This document shows, piece by piece, positions 1 through 7,557 of a DNA stretch of 64,000 nt. The notes under the pieces were generated by a model that searched no databases, had not been told where the DNA came from, and saw only the letters and a program-made list of their open reading frames with translations. The translations under genes were made by a program, and so were the position numbers. Each line of letters begins with the position of its first letter. The first letter of the stretch is position 1. Source of the DNA: Promicromonospora umidemergens (GTDB lineage Bacteria > Actinomycetota > Actinomycetes > Actinomycetales > Cellulomonadaceae); assembly GCF_024171995.1 (NCBI RefSeq), contig NZ_JAMTCT010000001.1, positions 372,001-436,000 of the forward strand, read 5' to 3'.

Positions 1-1
1 G

Positions 2-277
2 ATCACTCCGCATCCCGACGCGCCCTCGGGGATCACGGTCGAGGTGCCGAGCGAGGTGCGCGACGCCGTCGGCATGAGCGTGCGCACCCTGGGGGCCTCG
101 TTCGTGACCACGGACCTCGCACTGCGGTCCGATGGTGTCTGGCGCGTGATCGAGGTCGGCGATGGCCAGGTCAGTGACCTGCCGGCCGGTCAGGACTCCG
201 CTCCGCTGATACGGGCGCTTGCTACCGCCGAGGCACGCGCCAGGGAAGTGCCTGCCGACTCCCTCGACAAGGTCTGA
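2..277 (+). CDS. C-terminal fragment of an ATP-grasp-like protein
   Basis: The reading frame is open to the left edge of the window, so only about 91 C-terminal residues are seen and the start lies outside. The segment around RVIEVGDGQVSDLP resembles the final strand of the ATP-grasp fold, where Glu and a following polar residue bind the metal of ATP, and the spacing to the C-terminus fits small actinobacterial ATP-grasp proteins. Substrate and pathway cannot be told from this fragment. It stops 78 bp before the converging KAP NTPase gene. A GTG at 44 lies in frame, but nothing suggests it is the real start. Confidence 0.5.
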   Translation: MTPHPDAPSGITVEVPSEVRDAVGMSVRTLGASFVTTDLALRSDGVWRVIEVGDGQVSDLPAGQDSAPLIRALATAEARAREVPADSLDKV

Positions 278-354
278 CCAGAAGTCAATGCGATGGTGGT
301 GGCGGCGGCCGTTGGCTTCGCCAGACGTCAGTCGCCGGGAGCGGCAGCATCAGG

Positions 355-2169
355 TCAGTGCCGCTCCGTCAGGTGGAAGCTGAACCGCGCCACCTCGCGC
401 GCCCACACGCGGTAGCTGCTCACCTCGGCGGGGACTCCTGCGGCGACCGCGTGCTCCGCGACGACGCGCATCCGCCGCCAGGCCGCGCACGCGCCGCACC
501 GCTCGTGGCATGCGGCCGCGTGCTTGCCGCCCAGGGTCTCGATCACGGTAGCGAGGTGCGCCGCGTCGGCCTGGTCATCGAGCTCCCCGAGGAGCTGCGC
601 GGTCTGCTCGGGTGCGCCCACGAGCAGGGCCAGCAGGAGGGCGGCGGGCCGCAGGTCGTCGTCGGGCCCGGTCGCGTACCGGACCAGCTGGTACAGCGTG
701 AGCAGCTTCTTCGCCGCGCGCGGCGTGGTCACGGCCTCGCAGACCAGCGCAAGGAGCCCCGCCTCCTGGGCGCTGAGCGTGCCCGACGCCCGAAGCTCTG
801 ACGGGGCGGCGGCGTCGCCCGGGTCAAGGGCCAGGTCATGCGGGAGGAGCCCCTGGTCGGCGGCGGTCCGCAGGAGGTAGCGGCCGCTGACCGGAGGCAC
901 GAGGCGGGGGAGCGCGTAGGGCACCTGGAAGAGGGTGTCGAGGTGGTCGAGCGCCCCGGCCGCGCGGCCCTCCAGGTGTGTGGCTGCCGCGGCGTCGAGC
1001 TCGAGCGCGTGCCGCAGGGTCCGTGGGTCGGCGGCGACCACGATGACGAACAGGCTCGTCGACAGCAGCAGCGTGACGGCCTGCAGCACGTCGACGACCC
1101 GGTCGGGTGGGCATCGGTCGAGGTCGTCGACGTGGAGCACGATCCGCTCGACCCGGCCGTCGGCGTCGGTGTCGCCGGGGCGTCGCAGGTACTCCTCGGC
1201 CTGGGCGAGCTGGTCGGCGAAGGTCCCGAGATCGTCTCGCAGGTTTCCGACGAACCCGTGGGCGCGCTCCAGGCGGCCCTGGTGGTCGTCGTCGTGGAGG
1301 AGGGCGGACAGGCCGTCGATGGCGTCGTCGGCGTCGAGCTCGGCGAGGCGCACCTCCGCCTTGGCCCTCTCCTGGTCGAAGGTGACGAGGACGAGCTGCG
1401 ACAGCGTGCCGACCATGCCGGTGCGCAACGGGTCCAGCTCGGCCACGCGGCTGCGGTAGCCGGCGACGAGCGCCGTCAGCGCCGCCACGACGCCCGACGA
1501 GGCGAGCAACCCGCTGACCCAGGTGCCTGACTCGGCGAGCCAGGTTGCAACCTCGGGCGCGAGGACGGGCAGGAGCGCCAGCCCGGTGACGACCAGTCCT
1601 GCGACCACGAGCACGACGGCGAGTGGCAGTGCCTGGCGCCACCCGCTGCGCAACAGCGCCCACGGCAGCAGGAAGAGCACCCGGGCCTGGTGCAGGGCGG
1701 TGACGAGAGAGCTCGCGTCCTTGGCGGTCCCGATCTGGTGGCCGAGCCGGACGGCCCGCGCACGCATGCGCTCGGCCCGGTTCGTCGTCGCCGTGCGTCG
1801 CCGGGCCCGCCGCCGGGCGTCGAGGGGCCCGCGACGGCGTCCTCTCACGTCCTCGCCGGGCAGCGCGGCGACGACCTTCGCGACGATGCCGACCAGCACG
1901 GAGCCCTCACCGTGCGCCCATGCGTTCCACCGGACGACCCGCACCGATGCCACGGCCTCCGCGTCGCCCGAGGCGGCCCGCGCCTCGACCTGCGTCTGCA
2001 GGCGTTGCAGGAACGCGGACTTGCCGCCTCCCCACTCGCCCAGGACGGCCACGGCGTACGACGGCGGTGCCGTGCGCGCCGTGAGGAGCTGCGCCAGGGC
2101 CTCGACGTGGGGCCGCAACCCGAGGTCGTCGCGCACTGCGGTCGAGGTCAATCTTCCTGAGCTGGACAT
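355..2169 (-). CDS. KAP-family P-loop NTPase, membrane-inserted
   Basis: 604 aa. The Walker A motif GEWGGGKSAFL is near residue 46, followed by the RVVRWNAWAH segment typical of KAP NTPases. The Walker B-like HVDDLDRCPPDRV stretch and VIVVAADPRTL follow near residues 345-385. Two hydrophobic segments at about residues 178-250 interrupt the NTPase domain; such an insertion of transmembrane helices is the hallmark of the KAP family (named for Kidins220/ARMS and PifA), whose bacterial members include phage-exclusion proteins. The Lys/Arg-rich stretch just before the helices suggests a cytoplasmic side. It stands alone with no operon partner, so a role in defence or membrane signalling is only a family-based guess. 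The ATG at 2169 is a natural start just ahead of the N-terminal helix. Confidence 0.8.
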   Translation of the reverse strand: MSSSGRLTSTAVRDDLGLRPHVEALAQLLTARTAPPSYAVAVLGEWGGGKSAFLQRLQTQVEARAASGDAEAVASVRVVRWNAWAHGEGSVLVGIVAKVVAALPGEDVRGRRRGPLDARRRARRRTATTNRAERMRARAVRLGHQIGTAKDASSLVTALHQARVLFLLPWALLRSGWRQALPLAVVLVVAGLVVTGLALLPVLAPEVATWLAESGTWVSGLLASSGVVAALTALVAGYRSRVAELDPLRTGMVGTLSQLVLVTFDQERAKAEVRLAELDADDAIDGLSALLHDDDHQGRLERAHGFVGNLRDDLGTFADQLAQAEEYLRRPGDTDADGRVERIVLHVDDLDRCPPDRVVDVLQAVTLLLSTSLFVIVVAADPRTLRHALELDAAAATHLEGRAAGALDHLDTLFQVPYALPRLVPPVSGRYLLRTAADQGLLPHDLALDPGDAAAPSELRASGTLSAQEAGLLALVCEAVTTPRAAKKLLTLYQLVRYATGPDDDLRPAALLLALLVGAPEQTAQLLGELDDQADAAHLATVIETLGGKHAAACHERCGACAAWRRMRVVAEHAVAAGVPAEVSSYRVWAREVARFSFHLTERH

Positions 2170-2255
2170 CAGGGACGCACGCTAGCGCATCGGCCGGGCG
2201 CCCTGCGGGGGTCGGGTCGGCCTTCTGATCAGGGCCGACGGCGAAAAACGACGAG

Positions 2256-2290
2256 GCCCTGAATCCCCACATCAAGAAGGGGTTCAGGCG
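2256..2290. terminator. Hairpin next to the distal att copy
   Basis: CCTGAATCCCC (2258-2268) pairs with AGGGGTTCAGG (2278-2288) apart from one offset base. It sits immediately 3' (minus sense) of the duplicated tRNA-Asn end. This is where the original tRNA-Asn terminator would be expected before the island inserted, so it may be the displaced ancestral terminator. Confidence 0.55.
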
Positions 2291-2327
2291 GCTCCCGCGG
2301 TTGGACTTGAACCAACGACCGTCCGAT
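2291..2327 (-). repeat. Distal attachment-site copy: 37-bp duplicate of tRNA-Asn 3' part
   Basis: These 37 bases are identical to 3785-3821, which runs from the anticodon loop through the T arm and acceptor end of tRNA-Asn plus one flanking base. The remainder of a tRNA is absent here, so it is not a functional tRNA gene. A direct repeat of a tRNA 3' end is the classic scar of site-specific integration by a tyrosine recombinase. Confidence 0.85.
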
Positions 2328-2492
2328 GTGGGTTCGCCATCAACCGGTTGAGACCCAAAGTGACGTGTTACGTGCGCTGATTTGCGGCGGAGGTGCCTCA
2401 GATCAGCGTGGACGGTGCCGTTCCGACGCGTCCTGACGTGGTGCGTCGCAATGAAAATGCGGCGTACATGCGGCGGTGCGTTCGGCGCGAGG

Positions 2493-2861
2493 TCAGGCTG
2501 CGCGTGTTTCGGGCTCCGCAGCAGTGGCCAGGTCGATCTCGATGCGCTTGCCGTGCATCGTGACCACGAGCGACGGGTTCTCGGCGCCGGCCGCCCGCAG
2601 GTAGGACAGGAGTGTGCTGTAGAGCATGTCGCCACGCTTCTCGGCGCGAGAGACTGCGCTCTGGCTCATGCCTAGGCGCTGAGCAATCTCCTCCTGTGTG
2701 TAGTGCGCTGCCGAGCGGAGGGCTGCAAGGTTCATCCGGTAGGCGCGGTCCGTGTCATCCATCTCGGCACGGATCTCCGCGACGGCAGCTGCTCGCTCGG
2801 GTGTGGCATTGACGATCTCGTCGAGCTCGTCGTTGAACGGGGTGTGGGCGTCGGCATTCAT
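2493..2861 (-). CDS. XRE-family HTH antitoxin-like protein
   Basis: About 122 aa from the ATG at 2861. A Cro/C1-type HTH lies at residues ~50-80 with YTQEEIAQRLGMSQSAVSRAEK, where TQ-EEIA-RLG-SQ-VSR is the canonical pattern. The start codon overlaps the stop of the preceding toxin-like gene as ATGA, implying translational coupling. Toxin-first order is characteristic of HigBA-type modules, in which the HTH antitoxin also represses the operon. An alternative upstream ATG at 2903 would run further into the toxin gene and is less likely. The gene lies inside the att-bounded segment, which fits a stabilisation role. Not proven to be an antitoxin. Confidence 0.75.
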   Translation of the reverse strand: MNADAHTPFNDELDEIVNATPERAAAVAEIRAEMDDTDRAYRMNLAALRSAAHYTQEEIAQRLGMSQSAVSRAEKRGDMLYSTLLSYLRAAGAENPSLVVTMHGKRIEIDLATAAEPETRAA

Positions 2862-3265
2862 CGGCTGTCCTCCTTCTGTGATGTTGGCCGGTCGCGCAGC
2901 CACTCGTCGATCGCTTGATCGGCACGGCTGCCAACTGAGTCGTAGAACACGTCTCCCATCTGGGCTTTGTCCGAGAAGAACAGCATCAAGACTGCCTCTC
3001 CTTCCGGGGTGAACCAGACGATCGTCCGTACGGCGAGCCCTTCCCGGAATGGGTGCGAGAGTCGCCAGACCGGGAACTCGCCCGACTGTACGACCCTGCG
3101 CACGGTCGGCGTCTCCTCGACAGGCTCACCGTCGAGGTCGCGCAGGACTGCGACCTGGGCTGCCACGAGTCGCAGTGTTGCCTCGGCACGTTCATCGCCC
3201 GCAACCGCCTTTGCCTTCAGCGCGTCGAGCGCGATCCGGAACGGTCGCGCGGGAAAGAGGATCAC
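2858..3265 (-). CDS. HigB/RelE-like putative toxin
   Basis: About 135 aa from a GTG at 3265. The central core with VWRLSHPF, VRTIVWFTPEG and VLMLFFSDKAQ has the strand pattern and basic residues of RelE/HigB-type ribosome-dependent mRNA interferases, and the gene directly precedes an HTH antitoxin-like gene with a 4-base overlap. The frame stays open upstream to 3523, but that extension is low-complexity and overlaps the divergent gene at 3367, so the GTG giving VILFPARPF is preferred. The family assignment rests on fold-like pattern and context more than on strong motifs, so this could be another small TA toxin class. Confidence 0.55.
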   Translation of the reverse strand: MILFPARPFRIALDALKAKAVAGDERAEATLRLVAAQVAVLRDLDGEPVEETPTVRRVVQSGEFPVWRLSHPFREGLAVRTIVWFTPEGEAVLMLFFSDKAQMGDVFYDSVGSRADQAIDEWLRDRPTSQKEDSR

Positions 3266-3366
3266 GCAGCAATTATGCGCTGGATGCATATGCGTGGCAA
3301 GCATAGGGCCGACAGTGCTGCGATCGAGGTCCCGGCCGATCCGGCGACCTGGTAGATACTGACGGC

Positions 3367-3654
3367 GTGGAAGCGTCCAAGGGTTGGGAATTCCTAGCGG
3401 TCGTGCTTGAAGGCAGCCCCGTCGCGATCGCTGGTGTCGACCCCTGGCGGGTGGAGTGGGAGCCTGTGCCGGTTGGGAGTGTGGTGGTCGTCGACCCCAT
3501 GTACCCCGCGCAGCGGCACTCAATCAGCGTCTACAGGCTTTCAGGAGTTGAGCCCGCTGCCTTCTTTGCGGCCGGGGAGTTCTCGAACACCGTTTGGGGC
3601 TTTTACGAGCCCACCGAGTCGATGAGGGACTTCCTGCAGACCCGCATCAAGTGA
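3367..3654 (+). CDS. Small hypothetical protein in the tRNA-Asn island
   Basis: 95 aa from a GTG at 3367, divergent from the toxin/antitoxin pair. No known domain was recognised. The sequence alternates short hydrophobic strands and turns (EFLAVVLEG, GSVVVVDPMYP, HSISVYRL, WGFYEPTESM), suggesting a small all-beta or alpha/beta protein; no signal peptide or membrane helix is evident. Base composition is less GC-rich than the neighbouring chromosome, in keeping with its place inside the att-bounded segment. No Shine-Dalgarno is obvious before the GTG. It could be an accessory or cargo gene of the island. Confidence 0.45.
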   Translation: MEASKGWEFLAVVLEGSPVAIAGVDPWRVEWEPVPVGSVVVVDPMYPAQRHSISVYRLSGVEPAAFFAAGEFSNTVWGFYEPTESMRDFLQTRIK

Positions 3655-3751
3655 GCGCTCGCTGCGCGGCCTGGCGCACTCTGCCGCCAACCCATTGGGT
3701 GTGACGCGGTGTAAGTTTCCGCTGGGTTGGCACCATGTAACAGAAACAGCA

Positions 3752-3780
3752 AGGCCCGGAACCGTTGAGATTCCGGGCCT
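3752..3780 (-). terminator. Terminator downstream of tRNA-Asn
   Basis: A perfect 10-bp inverted repeat, AGGCCCGGAA (3752-3761) and TTCCGGGCCT (3771-3780), lies a few bases beyond the 3' end of the minus-strand tRNA-Asn. It belongs to the inserted segment, since the ancestral flank is expected at the distal att copy. Confidence 0.75.
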
Positions 3781-3785
3781 GGTTG

Positions 3786-3858
<73 letters not shown>

Positions 3859-4048
3859 ATACGTCCGCCCCAGTCCCGTGAGCCGGGAGGGCGACCGGTG
3901 AAAACTCTAACAGGTTCCGGCGGGTAGTCCTGTCGTGTTTTCCGAGGGCTCTGTCACAGGGTCGGCGACACGTCGGCGTCGGCGGCCGGACCTGCCCCGT
4001 CGACATGCCGGACAACACGCCGGTCCGGCGCGAGATCGGGGAGATTCC

Positions 4049-5233
4049 ATGTCGTTCGTCGCCGTGTTGTGCCACCATCCTCGGGTGCGGGCCGCAGCAG
4101 ACACCCAGAGGGTGACCGACCCTCCGCCGGAGGACACCTGGGTAGTAGGCCTGGACCTCGGCGGAACCGGCTCGCGTGCCGCTGCCAGCCCTGGGCCCGG
4201 ACGACCACATGTCCGGGTCGAAGGTCCGCCGCCCCACGTCGTGGACGGGCGCTCCGACGCCCCCGACGTCGTCCGCGGCCTCTGCCAGGACCTGGTGTCC
4301 GAGCTCGACGCCGCACGGGCCGGCACCGGAACGCCCCGGGTCATGGCGGCCGCCGTCGGACTCCGCGGGATGATGGCCATGGACCGGGCCGGCCGGCTGG
4401 ACCCATACGCTCTCCACGACGTTCTCGCCCAGAGCCTGGGAACCGAACGGACCGCCGTGTCGACCGACGCCGTGACCGCACACCTTGGCGCCCTCGGCGG
4501 GCGTGCCGGCGCCGTGCTCGTGGTGGGCACGGGTGCGGTCGGCGTCGCCGTCGACGAATACGCCCGCTGGTACCTCGCGGACGGGCTGGGGTTCTTGGTC
4601 GGGGACCAGGGCAGCGGCGGATGGATCGGCCGCGAGGGGCTCACGGCCGCCAACAAGGCTCGCGACGGCCGCGAGGACGGCGCCTCGCAGGTCCTGCTGC
4701 GGGCCGCCGAGCAGCATTTCGGCCGCCAGCGGCACGGGGTCACTCTCGACAACCGTCCGGACGCGCTCAGCCTGCTGGCCGGGTTCGCCAGAAGCGTGCT
4801 GGCCGCGGCGAGGGCCGGCGATCCCACGAGCGTCGCCATCCGCGCGGCGGCCGCGAAAGGGCTGGCGGACACCCTGTGCGCGGCGCTCAGCCACCCGGGG
4901 GTCGAGGCCCGGGTCGCGACGACGGGCAGGCTGATGGCCAAGGTCCCCGAGTTGCGCGACCTGGTCATGTCGCACGTGACCGACGTCCGCCCCGACGTCG
5001 AGATCGTCCCTGCTGCGGGGGAGCCCCTGGACGGTGCTCTCGTGCTGGCCCGGAGGCTTCTCGAGACCCCAGAGGGCGTGCCGTCGAACCGGCCGTTCCT
5101 GTCGGTCCGGATGGGGACGCCCGATCCTGGTGCGGTGTCGCTCGAGAGCGGCGCGGTCCCCAGGGTGCCCCGGCGGCACGACGGGCTGCCCGACAGTGCC
5201 CAGGCCATCCTGCGCGCAGGCTCAGGCGGGTAG
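4049..5233 (+). CDS. BadF/BadG/BcrA/BcrD-type ATPase, N-acetylglucosamine-kinase-like
   Basis: About 394 aa. The phosphate-1 loop GLDLGGTGSR at the N-terminus and the later VLVVGTGAVGVAV and VGDQGSGGWIGREGL motifs are those of the ASKHA fold as seen in eukaryotic GlcNAc kinase and the BadF/BcrD family. Actinobacterial members commonly phosphorylate amino sugars such as GlcNAc or GlcN released from the wall or from chitin, but the substrate is not determined here. The ATG at 4049 follows a GGGGAG ribosome site and precedes the domain by about 30 residues; the frame is open further upstream to 3935. Its end overlaps the converging gene by 12 bp. Confidence 0.8.
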   Translation: MSFVAVLCHHPRVRAAADTQRVTDPPPEDTWVVGLDLGGTGSRAAASPGPGRPHVRVEGPPPHVVDGRSDAPDVVRGLCQDLVSELDAARAGTGTPRVMAAAVGLRGMMAMDRAGRLDPYALHDVLAQSLGTERTAVSTDAVTAHLGALGGRAGAVLVVGTGAVGVAVDEYARWYLADGLGFLVGDQGSGGWIGREGLTAANKARDGREDGASQVLLRAAEQHFGRQRHGVTLDNRPDALSLLAGFARSVLAAARAGDPTSVAIRAAAAKGLADTLCAALSHPGVEARVATTGRLMAKVPELRDLVMSHVTDVRPDVEIVPAAGEPLDGALVLARRLLETPEGVPSNRPFLSVRMGTPDPGAVSLESGAVPRVPRRHDGLPDSAQAILRAGSGG

Positions 5234-5791
5234 ACCCGCCGCGTTGCGCACCCGAGCCTCGGCGGCATCGATCACATCTGCTATGTCCGGATCGGTCACG
5301 TCCAGGTCGCTCTGACCGATCACCTGGGAGAACAGCTCGCCGTCCGCGCGGCGTCGGACCGCCACGCGGGCGGAACGCCCGCCCGGCAGCTTGACCGGCT
5401 CCGCCAGGACCACCGACCACTGCACCCGCTCACGCAGCACCTGCGGCAGCACGGAGCGATGGCCGTCGAGGGGGAGCGGTGTCGGCTCCTCGCCGTCGAC
5501 CCAGTGCACCCGGACGACGTTGGACTCCACGTCATAGGTCGCCCGGTCGACGTCGGACCACTCCCGGTGCACGACGACGGACGGTGCGCCCCGCGACTCG
5601 CCGTCGTCCTGGCCGTCGGGCGCCTCGGGCGCCGCGATCAGCAGGAGCTCGGCGCGCGTGGCGAACGCCCACGCCTCACCCGTCGACGTGACCAGCGCTG
5701 CCTCGGCCAGCACGGAGTCGGTGCGATGCGAGCGTACGGCGCGACGGACCGCCTTCTGCGGGCGGTTCCTTGACCGCCATCGGAAACCCAT
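5222..5791 (-). CDS. Hypothetical actinobacterial protein
   Basis: 189 aa from the ATG at 5791. The first 20 residues are very basic (MGFRWRSRNRPQKAVRR), then an alpha/beta stretch follows with ELLLIAAPEAP, VVHREWSDVDRATYD and RVHWVDGEEPTPLPL, ending in a helix. No known catalytic motif or membrane segment was found. The pattern of a Trp-containing strand pair looks like small PH-like or sensor folds, but that is speculation. The start lies only 30 bp from the divergent gene at 5822, so the two promoters must overlap or one transcript is leaderless. The long open frame continuing upstream is antisense to real genes. Confidence 0.65.
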   Translation of the reverse strand: MGFRWRSRNRPQKAVRRAVRSHRTDSVLAEAALVTSTGEAWAFATRAELLLIAAPEAPDGQDDGESRGAPSVVVHREWSDVDRATYDVESNVVRVHWVDGEEPTPLPLDGHRSVLPQVLRERVQWSVVLAEPVKLPGGRSARVAVRRRADGELFSQVIGQSDLDVTDPDIADVIDAAEARVRNAAGLPA

Positions 5792-5821
5792 GTTCCCACC
5801 GTAGTGCCGCAGACTGGAGGA

Positions 5822-6121
5822 ATGAACAAGGCCGATCCCGTGTCCTCCGAGCCTGCCGAGATCCCGTCCGGCGCACCGGGCGAGCCCACCGAACGCGTCG
5901 AGCACCACCGCAACGGTGCGGTGCACGCCCGCGGGAGCGAGCTCGACGGCGAACCGCACGGCTACTGGGAGTGGTGGCGTACCGACGGCAGCCTCAAGCG
6001 CTCCGGTCACTTCGACCGCGGTCGCCAGGTGGGGGAGTGGACAACGTACGACCGCGACGGTGTGACCTACAAGGTCACGGCGCTCGGCGCCGGAAGCGGC
6101 GCGGGCGAGCGCCAGGGCTGA
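5822..6121 (+). CDS. Small MORN-like repeat protein
   Basis: 99 aa. Residues ~38-80 hold two antiparallel-type units, ELDGEPHGYWEWWRTDGSLK and GHFDRGRQVGEWTTYDRDG, matching the MORN-variant/toxin-antitoxin-like repeat G.W.eW...G....G.y..G...G.W..Y...G. Such units mediate membrane or protein contacts. The N-terminal 30 residues are acidic and low-complexity. The ATG at 5822 follows GGAGGA almost directly, unusually tight spacing; a GTG at 5804 is an alternative start. It is divergent from the 5222-5791 gene and precedes the carboxypeptidase by about 95 bp. Confidence 0.7.
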   Translation: MNKADPVSSEPAEIPSGAPGEPTERVEHHRNGAVHARGSELDGEPHGYWEWWRTDGSLKRSGHFDRGRQVGEWTTYDRDGVTYKVTALGAGSGAGERQG

Positions 6122-6215
6122 TGCGGGACGTGCCGGCGTGGCCCGCCGCACGCCGGCGGAGTTCACCCGCTGGCGGGTCGGCCGGAGGGTGGTGGGTGCC
6201 GTAGGTTCTGGGCTC

Positions 6216-7337
6216 GTGACCTCGACGAACACCATGCCTGCTGTTGATCCCTCAGGTATGAAGGCCGGCGCCACGGCTAGAGACCGCCGCGAGGCCAAAG
6301 GCCGCCGTCGACGCATCCTGCGGGTGGTCGCCGCGACGCTCGCGGTCGTCCTCGTGCTGGGCGGCGGCGGCGTCGCCTGGTGGGTCACCTCGGAGACGGA
6401 CGCCCTCTCCTCGCAGGTCACCGCGGCCAAGCGGCTGATGGAGACCTCCGACGGCAAGGTCGCGAAGCAGACGACGCGCGTCGGGCTCTCCGCGCAGATC
6501 GCCGAGGCGAACTCCGTGCTGGACGAGTCGGTCCTCACGCGGCTCACCACCGGGACGGCGGACGCCCGGCAGTCCCTGGGCGCCGCGACGGACGCCGTGG
6601 AGGGCTCCATGGTCGAGTTCGGCCGGGACGAGGTCGAGGCGGCCCGCAAGAGCTTGGTGGCCGCCCAGGGGCAGGCGGAGAAGGTCTACGCCGCGACGGA
6701 AGGCCTCGGGGTCGACGACGGCACGCGGGAACGGCTGCAGTCCGCGCTGGACTCCATGGCCACCGCTGACGCCGCCGCGAGCACCAGCGTCGACGGCGAG
6801 GACCTGGCCGCGCTGGAGCAGGCCGTGAACGACCTGAGCACGAACCGCTCGGTCGTCACGGTCGCGACCACGGCGCTGGTCGACGCGCAGGACGCGATCA
6901 CCTGCCCCGCGCCGGACCAGACGTGGGATCCGGACAGCGGCAAGGTGCCCGAGTCCGCGCTGGCGGAGATCCCGTGGGCGCCGACGCACTTCGTCCGCGC
7001 CGATGTGCTGGACAGCCTGGTCAAGCTCGACGAGGCCTACCAGAAGGCCTTCGGCGAGCACCTGACGATCAACTCGTCGTACCGCTCGTACAAGTCGCAG
7101 GCGTCCATCTACGACCCGTCGTCGCCGATCGCCGCGCCGCCGGGCTGCTCCAACCACGGGCTGGCGCTCGCGGTCGACATCGGCGGCGGCGTCGAGACGT
7201 TCGGGACCGAGCAGTACGAGTGGCTCAAGGACAACGCCGAGACCTACTCCTGGACGCACCCGGCGTTCGCAGAGCCCGACGGGCGTGTCCCGGAGCCGTG
7301 GCACTGGGAGTCGGTGCTCGCGCGCTCCGGCGCCTGA
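6216..7337 (+). CDS. M15-family D-alanyl-D-alanine carboxypeptidase (VanY-type), membrane-anchored
   Basis: About 373 aa. A basic stretch followed by a single hydrophobic helix (about residues 32-55, VVAATLAVVLVLGGGGVAWW) anchors the protein. A helical, Ala-rich region of roughly 170 residues follows, then the peptidase domain. The zinc motifs of M15B peptidases are present: NSSYRSYKSQ, the SxxxxxxD-type CSNHGLALAVDIGG (His and Asp ligands), and EPWHWE with the third His. The enzyme would trim D-Ala from peptidoglycan stem peptides outside the cell. The start is uncertain: the GTG at 6216 is chosen, ATG at 6234 or 6258 is possible. The middle region may be a stalk or wall-contact domain. Confidence 0.85.
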   Translation: MTSTNTMPAVDPSGMKAGATARDRREAKGRRRRILRVVAATLAVVLVLGGGGVAWWVTSETDALSSQVTAAKRLMETSDGKVAKQTTRVGLSAQIAEANSVLDESVLTRLTTGTADARQSLGAATDAVEGSMVEFGRDEVEAARKSLVAAQGQAEKVYAATEGLGVDDGTRERLQSALDSMATADAAASTSVDGEDLAALEQAVNDLSTNRSVVTVATTALVDAQDAITCPAPDQTWDPDSGKVPESALAEIPWAPTHFVRADVLDSLVKLDEAYQKAFGEHLTINSSYRSYKSQASIYDPSSPIAAPPGCSNHGLALAVDIGGGVETFGTEQYEWLKDNAETYSWTHPAFAEPDGRVPEPWHWESVLARSGA

Positions 7338-7404
7338 GCCCTGCCGGTACCTTCCGCTCCGGACCAGCCAGCGACGCGTTTGCGCTGAGGGGGTTGCCAT
7401 CCGG

Positions 7405-7438
7405 GAAACCGGTTACTAGGATCCGAGAAACCGGTTAC
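7405..7438. promoter_or_regulatory. Twin palindromic operators ahead of the pectate lyase
   Basis: GAAACCGGTTAC occurs at 7405-7416 and again at 7427-7438, each around the palindrome AACCGGTT, 22 bp centre to centre and so on the same helix face. Palindromes with a central CG like this are typical LacI-family operators of sugar-utilisation genes in actinobacteria. They lie about 120-150 bp upstream of the lyase start. No LacI gene is in the window. Confidence 0.65.
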
Positions 7439-7557
7439 CCGCGAGGTCGAAAATCATCCGGTCGGCTCGTGCCAGCGTCGGCGCGGACGCTTCTGTCGAC
7501 CCCGCGTGGCACGTGGAACCACAGCAATGTCCCGCATTCAACGACGAACGTGAGGCA

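Larger units (their letters stand above)
2170..2492. other. Gene-poor stretch holding the distal att site
   Basis: About 320 bp with no convincing gene. It contains the KAP gene's upstream region, a terminator-like hairpin at 2256-2290, and the copy of the tRNA-Asn 3' part at 2291-2327. Beyond that, 2330-2492 has lower coding character and may be eroded island DNA; no integrase fragment could be identified. Confidence 0.5.

Noticed and set aside
2291-2330. Second tRNA-Asn gene
   Set aside because: Only the 3' half is present; D arm and 5' acceptor are missing, so it is an attachment-site copy.
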